This document shows, one piece after another, positions 33,363 to 45,553 of a DNA stretch of 64,000 nucleotides. Under the pieces are notes generated by a model, which was not told where the DNA came from, did not search any database, and saw nothing but the letters and a program-made list of their open reading frames with translations. The DNA is from Mariannaea sp. PMI_226 (taxonomy: Eukaryota; Ascomycota; Sordariomycetes; Hypocreales; Nectriaceae). The DNA lies in contig JANFOG010000013.1 in NCBI GenBank assembly GCA_024336345.1, positions 186,001-250,000 of the forward strand. The letters are read 5' to 3'. Position numbers and translations under genes: made by a program. The first letter of the stretch is position 1. The number at the start of each line of letters is the position of its first letter.

Positions 33363-36042
33363 ATGGAAATGAGCTTTGACTTCTCGCTCGATCCAAACGA
33401 TCAAGTGGCTCTTCCTTTCCAGCAAGATGCCTTTCAGCAAGATGCCTTCCAGCAAGATGCCCTCCAGCAAGGCATTGGTGAAACTCCATTCCAAGCCTTC
33501 ATGGGTGGTATCCAGAATGGGGATCTCTCGGGTTTTGATAACGCCCTTGCTGAGCCTCTCACCCAAGAAGGTCAAATGTGGGATGAGAAGTTCATGCTTC
33601 TTCAGCAAGCCTGCGCCGACAACACTCTCCAACCCTTCAATCAGCTGGCGAGCGCTGAAGACCCCGGTGAGGTGTATGAAACTCTTACACCTCACACTCC
33701 TGACATGTTCAACCACAACTTCGAGGTAAGTCCATTCGGGATGTTGCATCGCCCAGAACACCCCCTCAAAATCCTGGCTGCTAACAATCTACCAGCAGAC
33801 AGTTCAGCCACCATCTGGGTTTGATGTCGCTCTTAATGGCACAAACTTGGATAGCAGCCTCGTTAGCCCCTTCGGCCTCCCAAAGGAGTGGAATGTAGAA
33901 GACCTTGTCAACCTCGATAAAGATGACCTCTTCGCGGATGGTTGTCTGCAAAATGCCCAGGCGAATATCCCTTCTCAGCCACAGCAATCTCTCGAGATAT
34001 CTGTTGAGCAACCTGTCAACACGCCTCAGCAGGTTTCTGAGATGTTGGTCTTGTCTACTGGCCTTCCCACCCCTGACACCCAGGCCACCCCCATGTCCGA
34101 GCAAATCGATCCGGATCTGGCCTTGCCTACTGGTATGCCTACCATTGAAACTCAAGTAGCTTCTATAGCTCCACACATTCCCCAAGATTTGATCCTGCCT
34201 ACTGGTATTCCTGTTGTCGATGACCAAGTTACTTCGGTCACTCAGGAGCAGATGCCTCAGGACTTGATCTTACCTACTGGCATTCCTACTGTCAATGACC
34301 AGGCTACTACTCCTGTAACTCAGCAGCAACAGATGGCTCAAGATCTGATCTTGCCTACTGGTATTCCCTCAACTCAGGTTCAGATTACTCCCATGATGCA
34401 GCAGACCCCTCAAGATCTGGTCTTGCCTACTGGCATTGCCACAGTTGATACACAAGTCGCTCCCATGACTCAGTGCACTCAGGATTTGATATTACCTACT
34501 GGTATTCCTACTACCAATGATCAAGTCACTTCTATCGCGTTTCACCAGCAGGCGCCCATGAGCACTGAACCCGCTCCTGGCTGCGAGGACGTTTTTCTCG
34601 CTAAAATCAAGGCGGCTACTGAAAGACTTTCGACGCGCCCCGATCCCGCTCCCACTGAGAAACCGGTTGCTCAAAAGCCCAAGAAGAAGCAAGCTCCCAA
34701 GCCCAAGAAGACACTGGCTCAGCCGCAGCCTCAGCTTCAGCTTCCTCAGCCAATTACACCTCAGCCAATTGTACCTCAAGCTATCCAGAACCAGGATCCG
34801 ATGCAGAAACAAGCAGCTCTGGAGAATCACTCGAGGCAAGTCCAGGTTGCTCTGCAGAACCAAGCCGTATTGCAGAGAAAGATTGAGTTGCAAGCCAAGG
34901 CCCTACTGTATAGACAAAAAGCTATGCAGGAGCAAGCTGCCTTGAACAGTCAGCAGCTTCAGGCGAATGCCTTTGGAGTTAATCAGTTGGCTCCCCAGAC
35001 ACCCCAAAGACCTCAAACACCCAAGACCCCAAAGACACCAAAGGTGTCTCAAGAAACTCCCACTTCTCCCAAGACACCTACTGCAAAGAGTCCTGCTCGC
35101 AAGCGACGTGCCAAGAAGCAGGCCAGTTCCCCACCTGCTCAACCGGTTAGAATTGCTCCAGCACCGCTCGCTCTGGCTCCTCTGGCTCCAATGGTCCAAG
35201 CCGGTCAGCTTCAGTCACCCATTGTTATCGCTGATGAAGCGGTTCCCGCCTCCAAGCAGCCCGCTCCCATTGCAAAGCAATCCACTCCAGCCACAAAGCA
35301 GCCCACTGCTATTACCAAAGAACGAGTTGCTTCCGCCGGGACACTTGCTGCTCTTGCCAGTCACCCGACTGCCCCCATCTCCAAGGAACTTGCTGCTTCT
35401 GGAAGGATTACAGAGTCTCGAGCTGATCAGATTCACATGATGCAAGATATTATCCCTCGAGTCCTCGCTGGCCACTTCACGCAGCGCAAAGAAGATATCG
35501 ATGATCAAACCAACAGCACCAACCCTACTCCCGCTGCCATCTCCAATCTGGCGCCCGCAACCCTCCCTATCAACAAGCAGAACCCCGCTAAGAATATAAA
35601 TGCCACCCCTGGCTAGAAGCCAAAGTATGCGGCCGATGTCTGGGAGGAGGGTCTTCGCCAGGCTTACATGCAAGGTGCTATGGCAGCAAGCAAGGCCATG
35701 ATCTCAGCTATTGTGCCCGATGTCATGCTCGAAGGAACCGTCTTTGGTGCCACCCTCGACATTGATGAGGATGACCGAGCCATGTACACCAAGACTATCA
35801 ACGAGACAATCAAGAAGAAGACAACGTTCCGACCTAGTGAAGAGCCAACAGAGGCAGCCACACAGATCTTGAAGTCTATGGTCATGGAGAATCCCATCTA
35901 CTTCCCCAATGGATTCCTGGCCGAGGAAAAGCCTGCCAAGTCAGCGCATCAGTCGCCCAATGTTGGTGGTCGCAAGAAGAGAGTGGCCGAAGATGGCACA
36001 TGCCCTCAGTCCAAGAAGAAGCAGAACACGGGAGGTAACTGA
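33363..36042 (+). CDS. Q/P-rich LPTGIP-repeat protein, frame interrupted by UAG at 35614
   Basis: Exon 1 33363-33725 (MEMSFDFSLDPNDQ), intron to a tandem CAGCAG acceptor (33793-33798), exon 2 to UAG 35614-35616: 727 residues. The same frame continues without stop for 141 codons to 36042, with well-formed sequence (YAADVWEEGLRQAYMQG, AATQILKSMVMENPIYFP). Layout: FQQDA repeats; seven copies of an LxLPTGIP unit spaced 69-81 nt (residues about 205-360); two basic nuclear-signal-like clusters (KPKKKQAPKPKK and SPARKRRAKKQ); Gln-rich helices; Pro/Thr-rich PKTPKTPK; Ala/Pro/Lys repeats. It looks like a nuclear regulatory or coactivator-type disordered protein; no DNA-binding domain is visible. The UAG could be a nonsense mutation, a readthrough site or part of a weak intron (GTCCTC 35461 to CTAG, 156 nt, in frame). 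Confidence 0.65.
33420..33469 (+). repeat. Tandem 15-bp repeat encoding FQQDA
   Basis: Four near-identical copies of a 15-bp unit (CAGCAAGATGCCTTC-like) encode FQQDA/LQQDA repeats near the N-terminus of the repeat protein. Recent duplication by slippage is likely. Confidence 0.85.
34044..34509 (+). repeat. Seven LPTGIP protein repeats (about 69-81 nt spacing)
   Basis: Units beginning near 34044, 34117, 34186, 34264, 34345, 34417 and 34486 encode LxLPTGIP (first copy LVLSTGLP, sixth LVLPTGIA), separated by 15-19 variable residues rich in Gln, Thr and Val. Third positions differ between copies, so this is an older repeat than the FQQDA one. Confidence 0.85.
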
Positions 36043-36376
36043 TGAAACTATCGACACTTACATGAGAGACAAGGACGAGATGCAGGAGTAGCAGATGAAT
36101 ACATCATTTTGGACGCACTTTTTGAACCAAGAGACCAAAGACATGAGAGAGACTGAAACTCACCAAAAAAAAAAACAAAAAAAAACAGCAAAACACAAAA
36201 CAACCAAAAAAAGTTCAAAACCAAAGCGACAAAAAAAAAGTTGAAAAACAACCAACCCCTTCAAAAAAAGAAATTGCACAATTTTCAAGGCCGGGTTTTT
36301 TCTTGGAAGGGCAAGCTAAGGGAACGAGAGGGACAAGGACTTACAGACGGTTCAAGGGCTTAGTTGGCAGGCAAGT

Positions 36377-36398
36377 AAAAAAAAAAAAAAAAAAAAGT
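36377..36398. repeat. Poly(A) tract
   Basis: An uninterrupted A-run of about 20 bases, following several shorter A-runs between 36160 and 36270, downstream of the repeat-protein gene. Confidence 0.8.
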
Positions 36399-39300
36399 AG
36401 AAAATATACTCCCCAAAAAAATTGTATGAACATTTTGTCCGTTACGCACAAGTGAGTGTATCATTGGTTTCTGGATATGGCAATGTGAGATGGCACGATA
36501 GAGTTGATAATGTGAGAAGGTTTGATTCTCGACCTCGTTCCAAGCATCACATCCTCCTAGATAAGTTGGAAGATGAAGGCTCAAAACACCTGCATCAGAA
36601 CAATGAGCAGCAATATTTCGCAGGTGCCGTATGTTACATCAAGAAAGCAACAGCATATTAAATAAAAAGAGCATCAAAGAGTTCTGATCAAAGAGTGAGT
36701 TGCGCATTTCCCCCGTTGGCTTCAGTTCCCACACACGTTTTGGTCTTCCGTCTGCCGATAGTGGCCTTTCCTCTTTGCTGGCAGTTCTATTTCGACCCCA
36801 ATACTCCCCTCCTGCTGCAAGCTGAGTGCCGAAAAATAGCGTCTAGCTCACGAAGTCCTTGTGTCCTCCCTTTTTGGACACATACTTGACGATGGGGTTT
36901 AGTTTAGTATGTGATCTGCACATTGCTGGGGTCGTGGAGAGAGTATAGAGTGATTAAAAGGTTATACTATTCTTAGCACAGTAGCAACATCTCTTTTCGT
37001 CAAAGTTACGCCGTATGCATAATAACATACGGTACTATATTCTGTTCTGGTTGAGAGCGAGAGGGGTCGGACATCGGGGCTGGCGAAGAGGGGTTCTACA
37101 TGAACATGGATCAAAGCAACTATTCACTCTCACCGTGTTGGGTGAGATGAAGCAACAACGGTAACCTCAACTCTCTACTTTCTATAGTGTGTAATTCGTA
37201 CTAAGGGCTCATGGTTGCGCCCGGAGTGTTGTTCTGAAACCCTGCGCGCATGGCTTTCTCCTACAATCCAGTCGTAATGTTTACTCTCGACACCCATCTC
37301 CTTGACAATTAGGGGCGGGGGACCAGCGACGTCGAGACGTGTACGCCGCGTACTGACACCAGGAAGAGTAAAAACTACACAGAATACTAACTAACTGCGG
37401 AGTACTTTGGACATTTCATGATGGCAAAGCGGAGCAGGTTCCGCTGTAGGCCATCTCGTGGTGCTGGAATTGTGAGCAGCAGGGAATAGTAGATAAGCAG
37501 TTGCTTAGTGTATGGCCCCTCCTCTAGTAATAAGGTCAGTTAGCTCATAGATAGCTATCCTCTATGTACTGTAGCTTATGTTCTCGTTAGCTTGCAAGAC
37601 AAGACGGAGCTGTCAGCTCTTAGGCGGATCTCATCGCCCTAGTCATCCCAAGAAGGGAGGTAGCGCAGACAGAGGAGTGTGGAGTAGCAAAAGTACGATA
37701 TATGGTAGAGCGGGATTGCACCGGACCTATTATTGAAGGGCAGCTGAAGGAAAAGGATTGTGGATAGTGCTTTGATATGGACGTCATCGTGAAACATTTT
37801 TTCCCTTTCCGTATCGGATATAGATGGATAGCACATGTCCGTTTGGCTCGCAATTTGGAAGAAGTAATAGTCACGCCTCTTTATTGCCTAGATATGTCCA
37901 GCAATTCTGTCAGCTCTGCTACATGGATGCAGATTGCCTTGCACGTAATTACATAGTAGTATGCAGTAAACGCTCCAAGATGATCTTCGTACATAGGTCC
38001 GTAAAAGTCTACATGCTGGACCTTGGTGGAGGTCTGTGCTTAGCAAGGTCAGGAATGAGATGGGGCACGGAGCTGTCAATGTGACGTCGTCTAGGAGGCT
38101 GAATGAGCGGTTGGCAAAAAGGGAGAGGAATGCTGATTTACGAGAGAGAGCCGAGGTCGAGGTACCTGAATCCGCGGAAACAGAGTGCCCGTGGAGATGT
38201 GAATGACACTGCAGTCACCTGCTGTCAACCATGGCTATTCGTCCTGTGTGTGTCACAGCACCATTTGAAAACCCGTCGATAAAGTGAGCTAATGTCGGGA
38301 GCCGGCCAGGGTGGGTAGATTTTTGCACGACGTGGTTGGGAGACGGGAGATGTAAACTGTGTGATGGTGTATTGGTTTCAGCAGATGATCGCTCTGTTTT
38401 CGCCAGATATTGGCAGGGTTGCGACAGGTAGGTAGACTGATGTTAGGAGAAAAGGTGTGAACGGTACGTGGGTCAATCATGCATGGTGGTCCGTAATACG
38501 TATGTGCGCAGTAGTTTTACAGACCTTTGAGACAAGGGGAAACCCCCCGGGTTGAAAAGGGCCAAGCTCCAGATAAAACTAATTATTATGGGAATGGTGC
38601 CTTTGACGATCCGTGCCATTTAATCAGTGGTGAGTTTTAACTTAGTGAGTCGACCAACAAGTGACAGGTGATGTTCCATATGACCTGTCGGCCAACCAGG
38701 CCCACCGCTGAATGGCGGGGATGTGAGGTAGGAACTGCAACGGGAACCACAAACACATAACAAATGTCCGTACTACCGTATTGCCTACCGTACGAAATAT
38801 ACACTGCCGAATTGCAAGCCTTCCCCCGTTTGGCCTCGCTGTTAATGCATATGATGCAAGAGGTAATACGCTTGGGTGGTGGACCTCTGGGAAGGGTGAC
38901 TAGGGCATGTTTGGTGAGTGGCAAGGCAAGGCAAGTCAAGGTAGGGCAAGGCAAGGCCCAGGAAAGGCGTTGTGCCTCCTGGACTTTACCTGTCGTACGG
39001 TATCGGGTATTTGCCAGTCAAAGAGCAGCAGAGCCAATGAGGAAGACCAATTGGGGTTTCCAGCCTTTTTATGCACCGGTTCGCCGAGATCCTTTTGGCC
39101 AGGATGGAAACACCCTGTCTGGTGGAGGCTGGAGAACAATCGCTCAGGTGAACACCTCAACATCAAAGGCCGTTCGCCATCCTCTATGAGGCGGCTAGCC
39201 GGCTCCTTGACAGTATGCCAACGTCGGACGTCGTACGCAGCAGTCACACACCGGACCGGGGAAGACGAATTTGGAGATGTGGCACTCCTTGTCCCAGTCA

Positions 39301-40945
39301 CACGACTTGGATTCCTGCAGTGTCAACCCCTCCATCCCCAGGGCCCCACTATGCTCTTGGCGAGTGGGAGGCGGGTGGTGGAGGAGCGAAATCCAATCTA
39401 TTGGATGATCTGATGAACGATGAATGTCCTCCGGACCTCCAGGGGCACAAAGCCTTGTCCCGGATGGGTCTGGGAGTAGTGTGGTGGAGGTCGAGCTGCT
39501 GTGAGTTTTGCTGAATGTGTTTTTTTTTTTTTGGCACGAAACAAATGACCGAGATCGATTCATGCTGGCGCCAAGTCTTTGCCTTTGACACGAACTACCT
39601 TCCTCCAGGTACCTACCTTATGTGTACGTAAGATACCTCCACCTATCCTAGTAGTTTGTAGAGTTGGGAAGGAACCAAGAATTTGGTAGCTCAGCAGGAA
39701 GGAAGGATATATTGGGCTACCCAGAGAAGGCTGTTCGTGGAGCATTCCTCCTCTCACCGCCAAAGCAAGCGGAAGGGGGTAGAGGGGTAATTAACTCTTC
39801 TCGGAGGTCCAAGGCTACAGTTTTCCAGGTAGCAGGTAAGGGGGGACATTGAAATCCAGCCTTGTTTCCGACTGTACATGGTAATTAATTATGTACAGTA
39901 CTTTCCATCTCCACTCATCCGCAAGCAAAGCACAAGAAAGGAATGCATGCAAGGTGAACCAGAACAGGCTGATAGGTGGATGGGCCACCAGGAATGGGCC
40001 TGGAGAGGGACACTAATCAAATAGGACTAACAAAAAAAGAGAGGCGGCGTCCGGGGTGCTTCAACCCACAAGTTCAGGTGACGGCCTTTTTTATCATTTC
40101 ATTGTACCTATTGGAGATAGGGCAACCATGATTCGGTATAGAGGTATCTTGTCTGAACTTTGGTTCTCTGGGGTCCTTTAGACCCTCTTTTTTCGTTTTC
40201 TCTCGCCACTGGGATCTGCCCCATCTTCCGCCTTGAACTCAAATTATCGTTATTATTCTCATTAGTTAAAAGAAAGAAAAGGTAGATGATAGAGAAAAAA
40301 ATCGAATAAATGATACATACAACCACAGAAAAAGGCACAGCTAGCTTGAAAAGAGAGGGGAAATGCAAGGGGACAAAATATGATTTACTTCTGTGCTGCA
40401 GGCGCGTGGACCAGTGTCAATCAAGAGCGTGAGTGTGCGTGAGAAAGCACGTGCAATCCAACAATGCAAGCCTCTCTTGTGTCCTCAACTGAATGAAGTT
40501 TGAACGTCTCGATTTCGACTTTAAAATAGATGGACGGTAACTTACCAGCCTCTTGTCTCGCATGCCCCAGGCATACTCAGGCCGGGGTTTAACGCCAGCC
40601 GCGGTGCCTCTATTCCAGTCCCGGCCCAGTTCGGTTTGTCATCTTGGCCACAACCAAGCCCTTGCCTAAAGCCTAGGGCCCCCAAGGCCGAAAGCCCCTC
40701 TCACGCCGCTCCGTACACGGTACATTGTGCTTCCTTCATCGTAGACTCGCATCTTACAAACCCTGGCCTTCATTCAGAGTCGTCAAAAAGCTGAGGCTAC
40801 ATAGTACCACCACGTCACTCCCTTGCTTTGCCTGGTCGCTGTCTCGCCTCGCCTGACCCGGTTTTTGACTAAATCCCCCGCCGCTACCCCGCCGCTTGCC
40901 GCTCTCCTCGATCATCGCAATCGCATCGCCGCGACGCCGACGCCC

Positions 40946-41100
40946 ATGGCTTCTGATGCTCCATTTGTCGTCGGCTCCGTCCGTCGCAATGACCAATTCC
41001 TGGTGACTGACACTGACGCTGGCGCTGGGATGCTTGACCCTTTCGCTGGTGCCAAAGATGGCGTTTTTGGTGCAGGAGTCGGCACCAGCACTTGTACTGG
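40946..41100 (+). other. Possible upstream coding exon of the 42.7-kb gene
   Basis: An ATG at 40946 opens a 51-codon, protein-like stretch (MASDAPFVVGSVRRNDQF, then MLDPFAGAKDGVFGAG) ending at a GTACGT donor. An acceptor (TTCAAG) near 42573 would join it in frame to the 42.7-kb reading frame. That implies an intron of about 1.47 kb, unusually long for such a fungus, so this is a weak proposal. Confidence 0.25.
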
Positions 41101-42689
41101 TACGTCAAGATGCCCTTCACTGGGGTTTATTTCCTCGATCTAGTAGTTTTCCCTTTTTTCCCACCAAGCTTTGACTTTTGACCGTTCAACCCATCCTGTT
41201 GTGCCTCTAACTTACCCGGTTTCTTTACCTGCTACACTTCTTTTCTTCCTTCTTCTTCTTTTCCCCTTTCTTCCTCCTCCTTCACCTTTGCCGTCTTCCT
41301 TTCTTCCTTCTCACATCATCTATTACCACAATCCCACCCAACATCGTTGCTGCTTCCCGTTTGGTGGAACAGACGAGAATCACGACAAACAGACACACAA
41401 GTGTATACCTACATACCCATATACCCGTTTCCAAAATAGACGAGGAGAAAGACAAAGACGCGAAGAGGCAATACGACAATTTCAAAGACACAACGAGTCA
41501 CAGCCACAGACACACAAGACACAGGCAGAGAGGCACAGACGCAGACACAACGCAACACCATCTAAGTACATGCTGAGACATTATCGAAGGTGTTCTGGTT
41601 CAGTCTTGTTCTGTCCTGCTCTGCCCTGTTCCTGTTCCTGTTTTTAACCAAGTTGTCTCGGTTCTATTGCCACTCCACTAACGTCTTCGTGTCTCTCCTT
41701 CGTCTCATTAAGCATCTTCGGCGTCTTCCCCTCTGGTTCCATCTTCCCACGCTTTTGGACTCATCAATCAATCCATCAACCCAACGTCGCTAGACCCCAT
41801 CATGTCTTTGTGAGCCAACCCAATTCTTTCATCACTCTTATTGCACTGTACTGTACATCATCCACCCATCGATACAGACTGCAATCTCCACACACATTCA
41901 TGCCCTCCTCCCTTGGCCATTATCGTGCGTACTACATAGTACTTTATTTTACCTACATCCATTTATTTACTACCACTTCGTCCTTGCCTATCCTTTTGTC
42001 AGTCTTGGCCACATCTGATTGACCCTGCTTCGCTATCATCCCCTCTCCCTGCCTTCTTACCCCTACCCAAGTTCGCCTCCTTCAAACATAAGTCACCATT
42101 CTTCTTCCCGGCTACCTCCGACGTCGTTTTTCAACCTTCGACGTCACACCTGCGCGTGCCACTTACGGACCACGCGAGACATTGCGAGAGGCAGGCCACC
42201 ACACACACTCGGCGAGCCGGCGCCGCCTCTGTCGCGACGCCACCTCCGCCGAACAACACCACTACCATCTCCCCTGTCATCAATTCATTCCCTCCCTCTA
42301 TCCGTCCCTGCATCCTTTTTTAAGGTTCTAGTATGTGCATGAGTGCTTGTGTCTCCCACACGATCGCGGCACATTCAACGCCACTGACACAACGTCATCC
42401 CACGATAACCCCCCCCCCCAAAGAGCCCCCTCACTCTCATCTCTCTTAACTCGCAAATTCGCACAATTGAATCGCTAAATCACCATTCAACTAATTATCA
42501 AAAGGACCCTCCAACCTGACTTCTAACTCTACCGATATCATACCACCCACCGCCGCGCATCTTCCTCTTCAAGCTGTGGCACCACTATCTAGCTTTGCAA
42601 CTACCGCGACTGCGCCTATACCAATTCCCGCTCCAACATCTTCTCCTGGTCTCGCCATACGGGCCTCCAAAGCCCCGGCACAATCCACC

Positions 42690-44006
42690 ATGATCTTCTC
42701 AGACTTTTACAGAAGCCCGCGGTCTCCCATCGCCAAACTGCGCCAGCAAACAACACAATCCAACACACCTTTGACTGCCATCACGCCAGGGTGGGTTGGC
42801 GAAGAACATGCCGATCTTTTAACTAAGGATAGGGTAAAGCAAAAAGAGGCCGTCAAGCGCTACATTGAAGCAAAAATAAAAAACGATTGGGAGTTCTCAT
42901 GGCCGTCACGCGTGGTTGACCCCACACAGTCAGCTCTGTTGGCAGGCGACGAAGATGACAAACCACTCGAGACATCGATTCTTGATACTGCTGAGAAACC
43001 AAACGAGGCAGTTCAAGATGAAACTCGAGACGACGTTGGTTATCAAGTCGACGATGAGGGGGCCGAATCATCAGACGATGAAAGCGATGCCGCATCTGTG
43101 TACAGCACTGTCTCCGAAGACCCTGTGAACTTCCGTGCCCGTCAAGAGTGGACCTCCGATCTCTCTGATGATGACGAGCCTCTGCCTTCACGCTCCCCTT
43201 TCCGCTTCGATAGCCCAGGAAGTGTAGGAGCTACTATCCAGGCCGCCATTGACGCCAAGCGAGCCAAGCGGCGGAGAGCTGTTCGAAAGGAGATGGAATG
43301 GAATGAGGGGTTGGCTTGCTTTGAGGCTAGACGCAACGCGTGGACTGGTGCCCGCACAGTTCGTGTCCGTTCCAAGCCAGTGTCGCCTACCGTCGTTTCC
43401 CCCAAGTCTCCACGCCGTTTCTTCTTCCGTCGATCCATGTCGAGCTCACCGCCAAGCTCCAGCGCTGCGGCCAGTGATGGCTCCGATGGCTCATCCCTGG
43501 CGAAAAGTGACGATCTACAGAAGCAGCAATCCAAGGATACAACTCCTTCGACTCCTCCGCTCAGCCGCAACTACCCAGTCGAGACCCTTATCCCTCTTGC
43601 ACCTCCTCTTTTGCCACCTAACAACCCGCTGCGTGCGTCCATTACGCCATCCGTTTATTTGAGTCTCTACGAGAAGGTCATCATTCACAATCTCCAACCT
43701 TCGTGCCCAATCAATCTCTCTGACATGCTTCGCTCTTGCGTTACGGGATGGAAACGGGACGGAGAATGGCCTCCAAGATCTACGATGCCGCCTCCTGGTC
43801 CAGCCAGAAAGAAGAAGCAGAAAAAGCCGGCGGCCCCTACACAAGAGACTATTGGTACCAAAGCTCGCCGTCTCAGCTTGGGATTGCTAGGCCGTGACAA
43901 GGACGAAGAATTAGCTCCAGGGAAGATATTTCGCCAAAGCTTGCAGAAAGCCTTGAACATTGCCAACTATGGAGCTCAGGATGTCCCTGCGAAAACGAAG
44001 ACATAG
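42690..44006 (+). CDS. Conserved-looking hypothetical protein, 438 aa, acidic middle and basic C-terminus
   Basis: The ATG at 42690 (MIFSDFYRSPRSPIAKLRQQ) is the first ATG of a frame that is open further upstream to 42576 and beyond. After GWVGEEHADLLTKDRVKQKEAVK and DWEFSWPS there is an acidic, Ser-rich middle (SSDDESDAASVYSTVSEDP, WTSDLSDDDEPLPSRSPF). A basic helix follows (IDAKRAKRRRAVRKEMEWNEG), then Ser/Pro-rich linkers, then a hydrophobic/structured C-terminal block (SVYLSLYEKVIIHNLQPSCPINLSDMLRSCVTGWKRDGEWPP). It ends in basic KKKQKKP and AKTKT. No named domain. The tryptophan-rich block and the C-terminal block look conserved, so the gene is probably real; function unknown. Confidence 0.75.
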   Translation: MIFSDFYRSPRSPIAKLRQQTTQSNTPLTAITPGWVGEEHADLLTKDRVKQKEAVKRYIEAKIKNDWEFSWPSRVVDPTQSALLAGDEDDKPLETSILDTAEKPNEAVQDETRDDVGYQVDDEGAESSDDESDAASVYSTVSEDPVNFRARQEWTSDLSDDDEPLPSRSPFRFDSPGSVGATIQAAIDAKRAKRRRAVRKEMEWNEGLACFEARRNAWTGARTVRVRSKPVSPTVVSPKSPRRFFFRRSMSSSPPSSSAAASDGSDGSSLAKSDDLQKQQSKDTTPSTPPLSRNYPVETLIPLAPPLLPPNNPLRASITPSVYLSLYEKVIIHNLQPSCPINLSDMLRSCVTGWKRDGEWPPRSTMPPPGPARKKKQKKPAAPTQETIGTKARRLSLGLLGRDKDEELAPGKIFRQSLQKALNIANYGAQDVPAKTKT

Positions 44007-44904
44007 GCGAGAATGAGGGGTACGAGACTTGAACGACTCAATGACACATATTACTTCACGACGAATGGTCAGACAGGTAGAAGGCCTAACTGGAACTTTG
44101 ATGACGCATGGCGGAATGAGCTTGGGTTTACTCGCAGCATGTATCGACTGGAAGCCGGATCATGGCCCCCCTTTTTTTTTCAACTATATTTTGTTTTATT
44201 CTGTTCTGCTTCACTTTTGGATCGCGGGGGCTGTCTACGTACGGGTGGTTTTTTCTTCTTTTTTTTTATGGCAGAGGCGTTGTATATACCCACACCACAT
44301 CGACTGAATTACATTGTTGGGCATTGCACTGGGGTAGCACAGCGGGAGACAGAGAGAGAAAGGGAGAGAGATCAGCGATCAGAGATCTACGCTATCATAT
44401 ATGGCAACATATTGTTCACTCTAAATGTAAACTTCTCGGCCAGTACCAAACGTAGTAACCTGAATGGCCAAACAGCTACATCGACTATCCGATGCCAAGA
44501 ATCGTGCAACCCTAGAGTACCGACTGCAGTGATTTGGGAGATGCAAGTCGTCAGTGTCGTAAAATGAAGCCGCAATGGACCGTACGAAGAAGATCTCAAG
44601 CTCGTGGTGTAAATTTGAACGACCATGCAGGCCGATCGTTTCAGTAATGGAATATTCACCTCGATATGAGGCCTGGGTCCTGTTGGAAAGTGACCAACCG
44701 CCCTGAGACGTGAAAATTGCCAAATATTGCGTAGCTGAATGAGTTCTGGTTCGTGCAGTCTGAGGGTTAATATGTATGTGTATTATGCACATTCGATTAT
44801 GTTGTAAGAGGAGCTACTGCCAACTCATCCTGAGGGTATTTCTCGGGCGCATAGAAGCTCCATTTCCACGTCGTTGTTTGTATGATATAATACATATATC
44901 AATC

Positions 44905-44922
44905 TATATATATATATATATG
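44905..44922. repeat. (TA)n microsatellite
   Basis: About nine TA units within a wider AT-rich stretch (44880-44960). Confidence 0.8.
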
Positions 44923-45294
44923 TAATATATGTATTGCATGTGCGGGTGTATATATGTACCCTTGAGAGTAGGTCTAGGTAGCATATCTAAATGACGGGAT
45001 AGATCAATGACCTTGTTTTGATGTTGTTGTTTTTTTGGTCAACTGACCTGCTCGTCCTTCTTTTGTCTCTTCCACAGTTGAATTGATCTGTGATTAGACT
45101 AAAAAATAAAAAAGGAAAAAAATTGAATAATTTGTAAAAGCTCTCTACTCAGTATGACAATCCGAAACCGCAATCGGCAACCGATGCATGCCTTGGCGGT
45201 GCTTTTGCATAAGGTATTTACTTGGCGTGCATCCTACTACACGCAGACGAGCTAGACGGACTATGTGCTCATACTTTACGAAGAGATTTCTTAG

Positions 45295-45303
45295 ATCAGA
45301 TAA
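45295..45303 (+). promoter_or_regulatory. ATCWGATAA iron-regulator-type motif
   Basis: ATCAGATAA, 1.45 kb upstream of the FAD oxidoreductase ATG. It matches the core recognised by fungal SreA/Sre1 GATA repressors; function here is inferred from clustering only. Confidence 0.4.
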
Positions 45304-45510
45304 AGAAAAAAAGGAAACCGGTGCCATCCTTGGCATATCCACTTCATCCACATACTTGCATGCGCGCACACATACACGATTACCTACCCCGTGCACACAT
45401 ACAAGTATAACTTGCCTAGTTGTAGGTACCTTACTTAGGAACTAGGTCCTTTTCTTATTACTCCGTACCTCGTTTGAATGTACTACACTGTACTAGCGAT
45501 TCCACTCGCA

Positions 45511-45514
45511 AACA

Positions 45515-45552
<38 letters not shown>
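45511..45552. repeat. (CA)n microsatellite
   Basis: About twenty CA units with one TA interruption, followed by a (GA)n tail near 45559-45568. Confidence 0.9.

Positions 45553-45553
<1 letters not shown>

Larger units (their letters stand above)
36043..42689. other. Long stretch without a supported coding gene (6.6 kb)
   Basis: It starts with A-rich DNA (36160-36400, including an A-run of about 20 near 36377). At about 38915-38965 there is a GGCAAG short repeat. Overlapping ORFs on both strands at 38.76-39.56 kb are mutually exclusive and unrecognised. From about 40.8 kb the DNA is C/T-rich like a long leader, with C-runs near 42410. A possible small exon at 40946-41100 is listed separately. 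The region may hold non-coding transcripts; sequence alone does not show it. Confidence 0.5.

Noticed and set aside
38764..39563. Several overlapping ORFs of 100-168 codons on both strands
   Set aside because: Mutually exclusive frames with no recognisable product, arising partly from the GGCAAG short repeat; typical of GC-balanced non-coding DNA.
44905..45552. TA and CA arrays considered as CRISPR-like or satellite arrays
   Set aside because: Simple dinucleotide microsatellites without spacers; CRISPR is not expected in a fungal nucleus.
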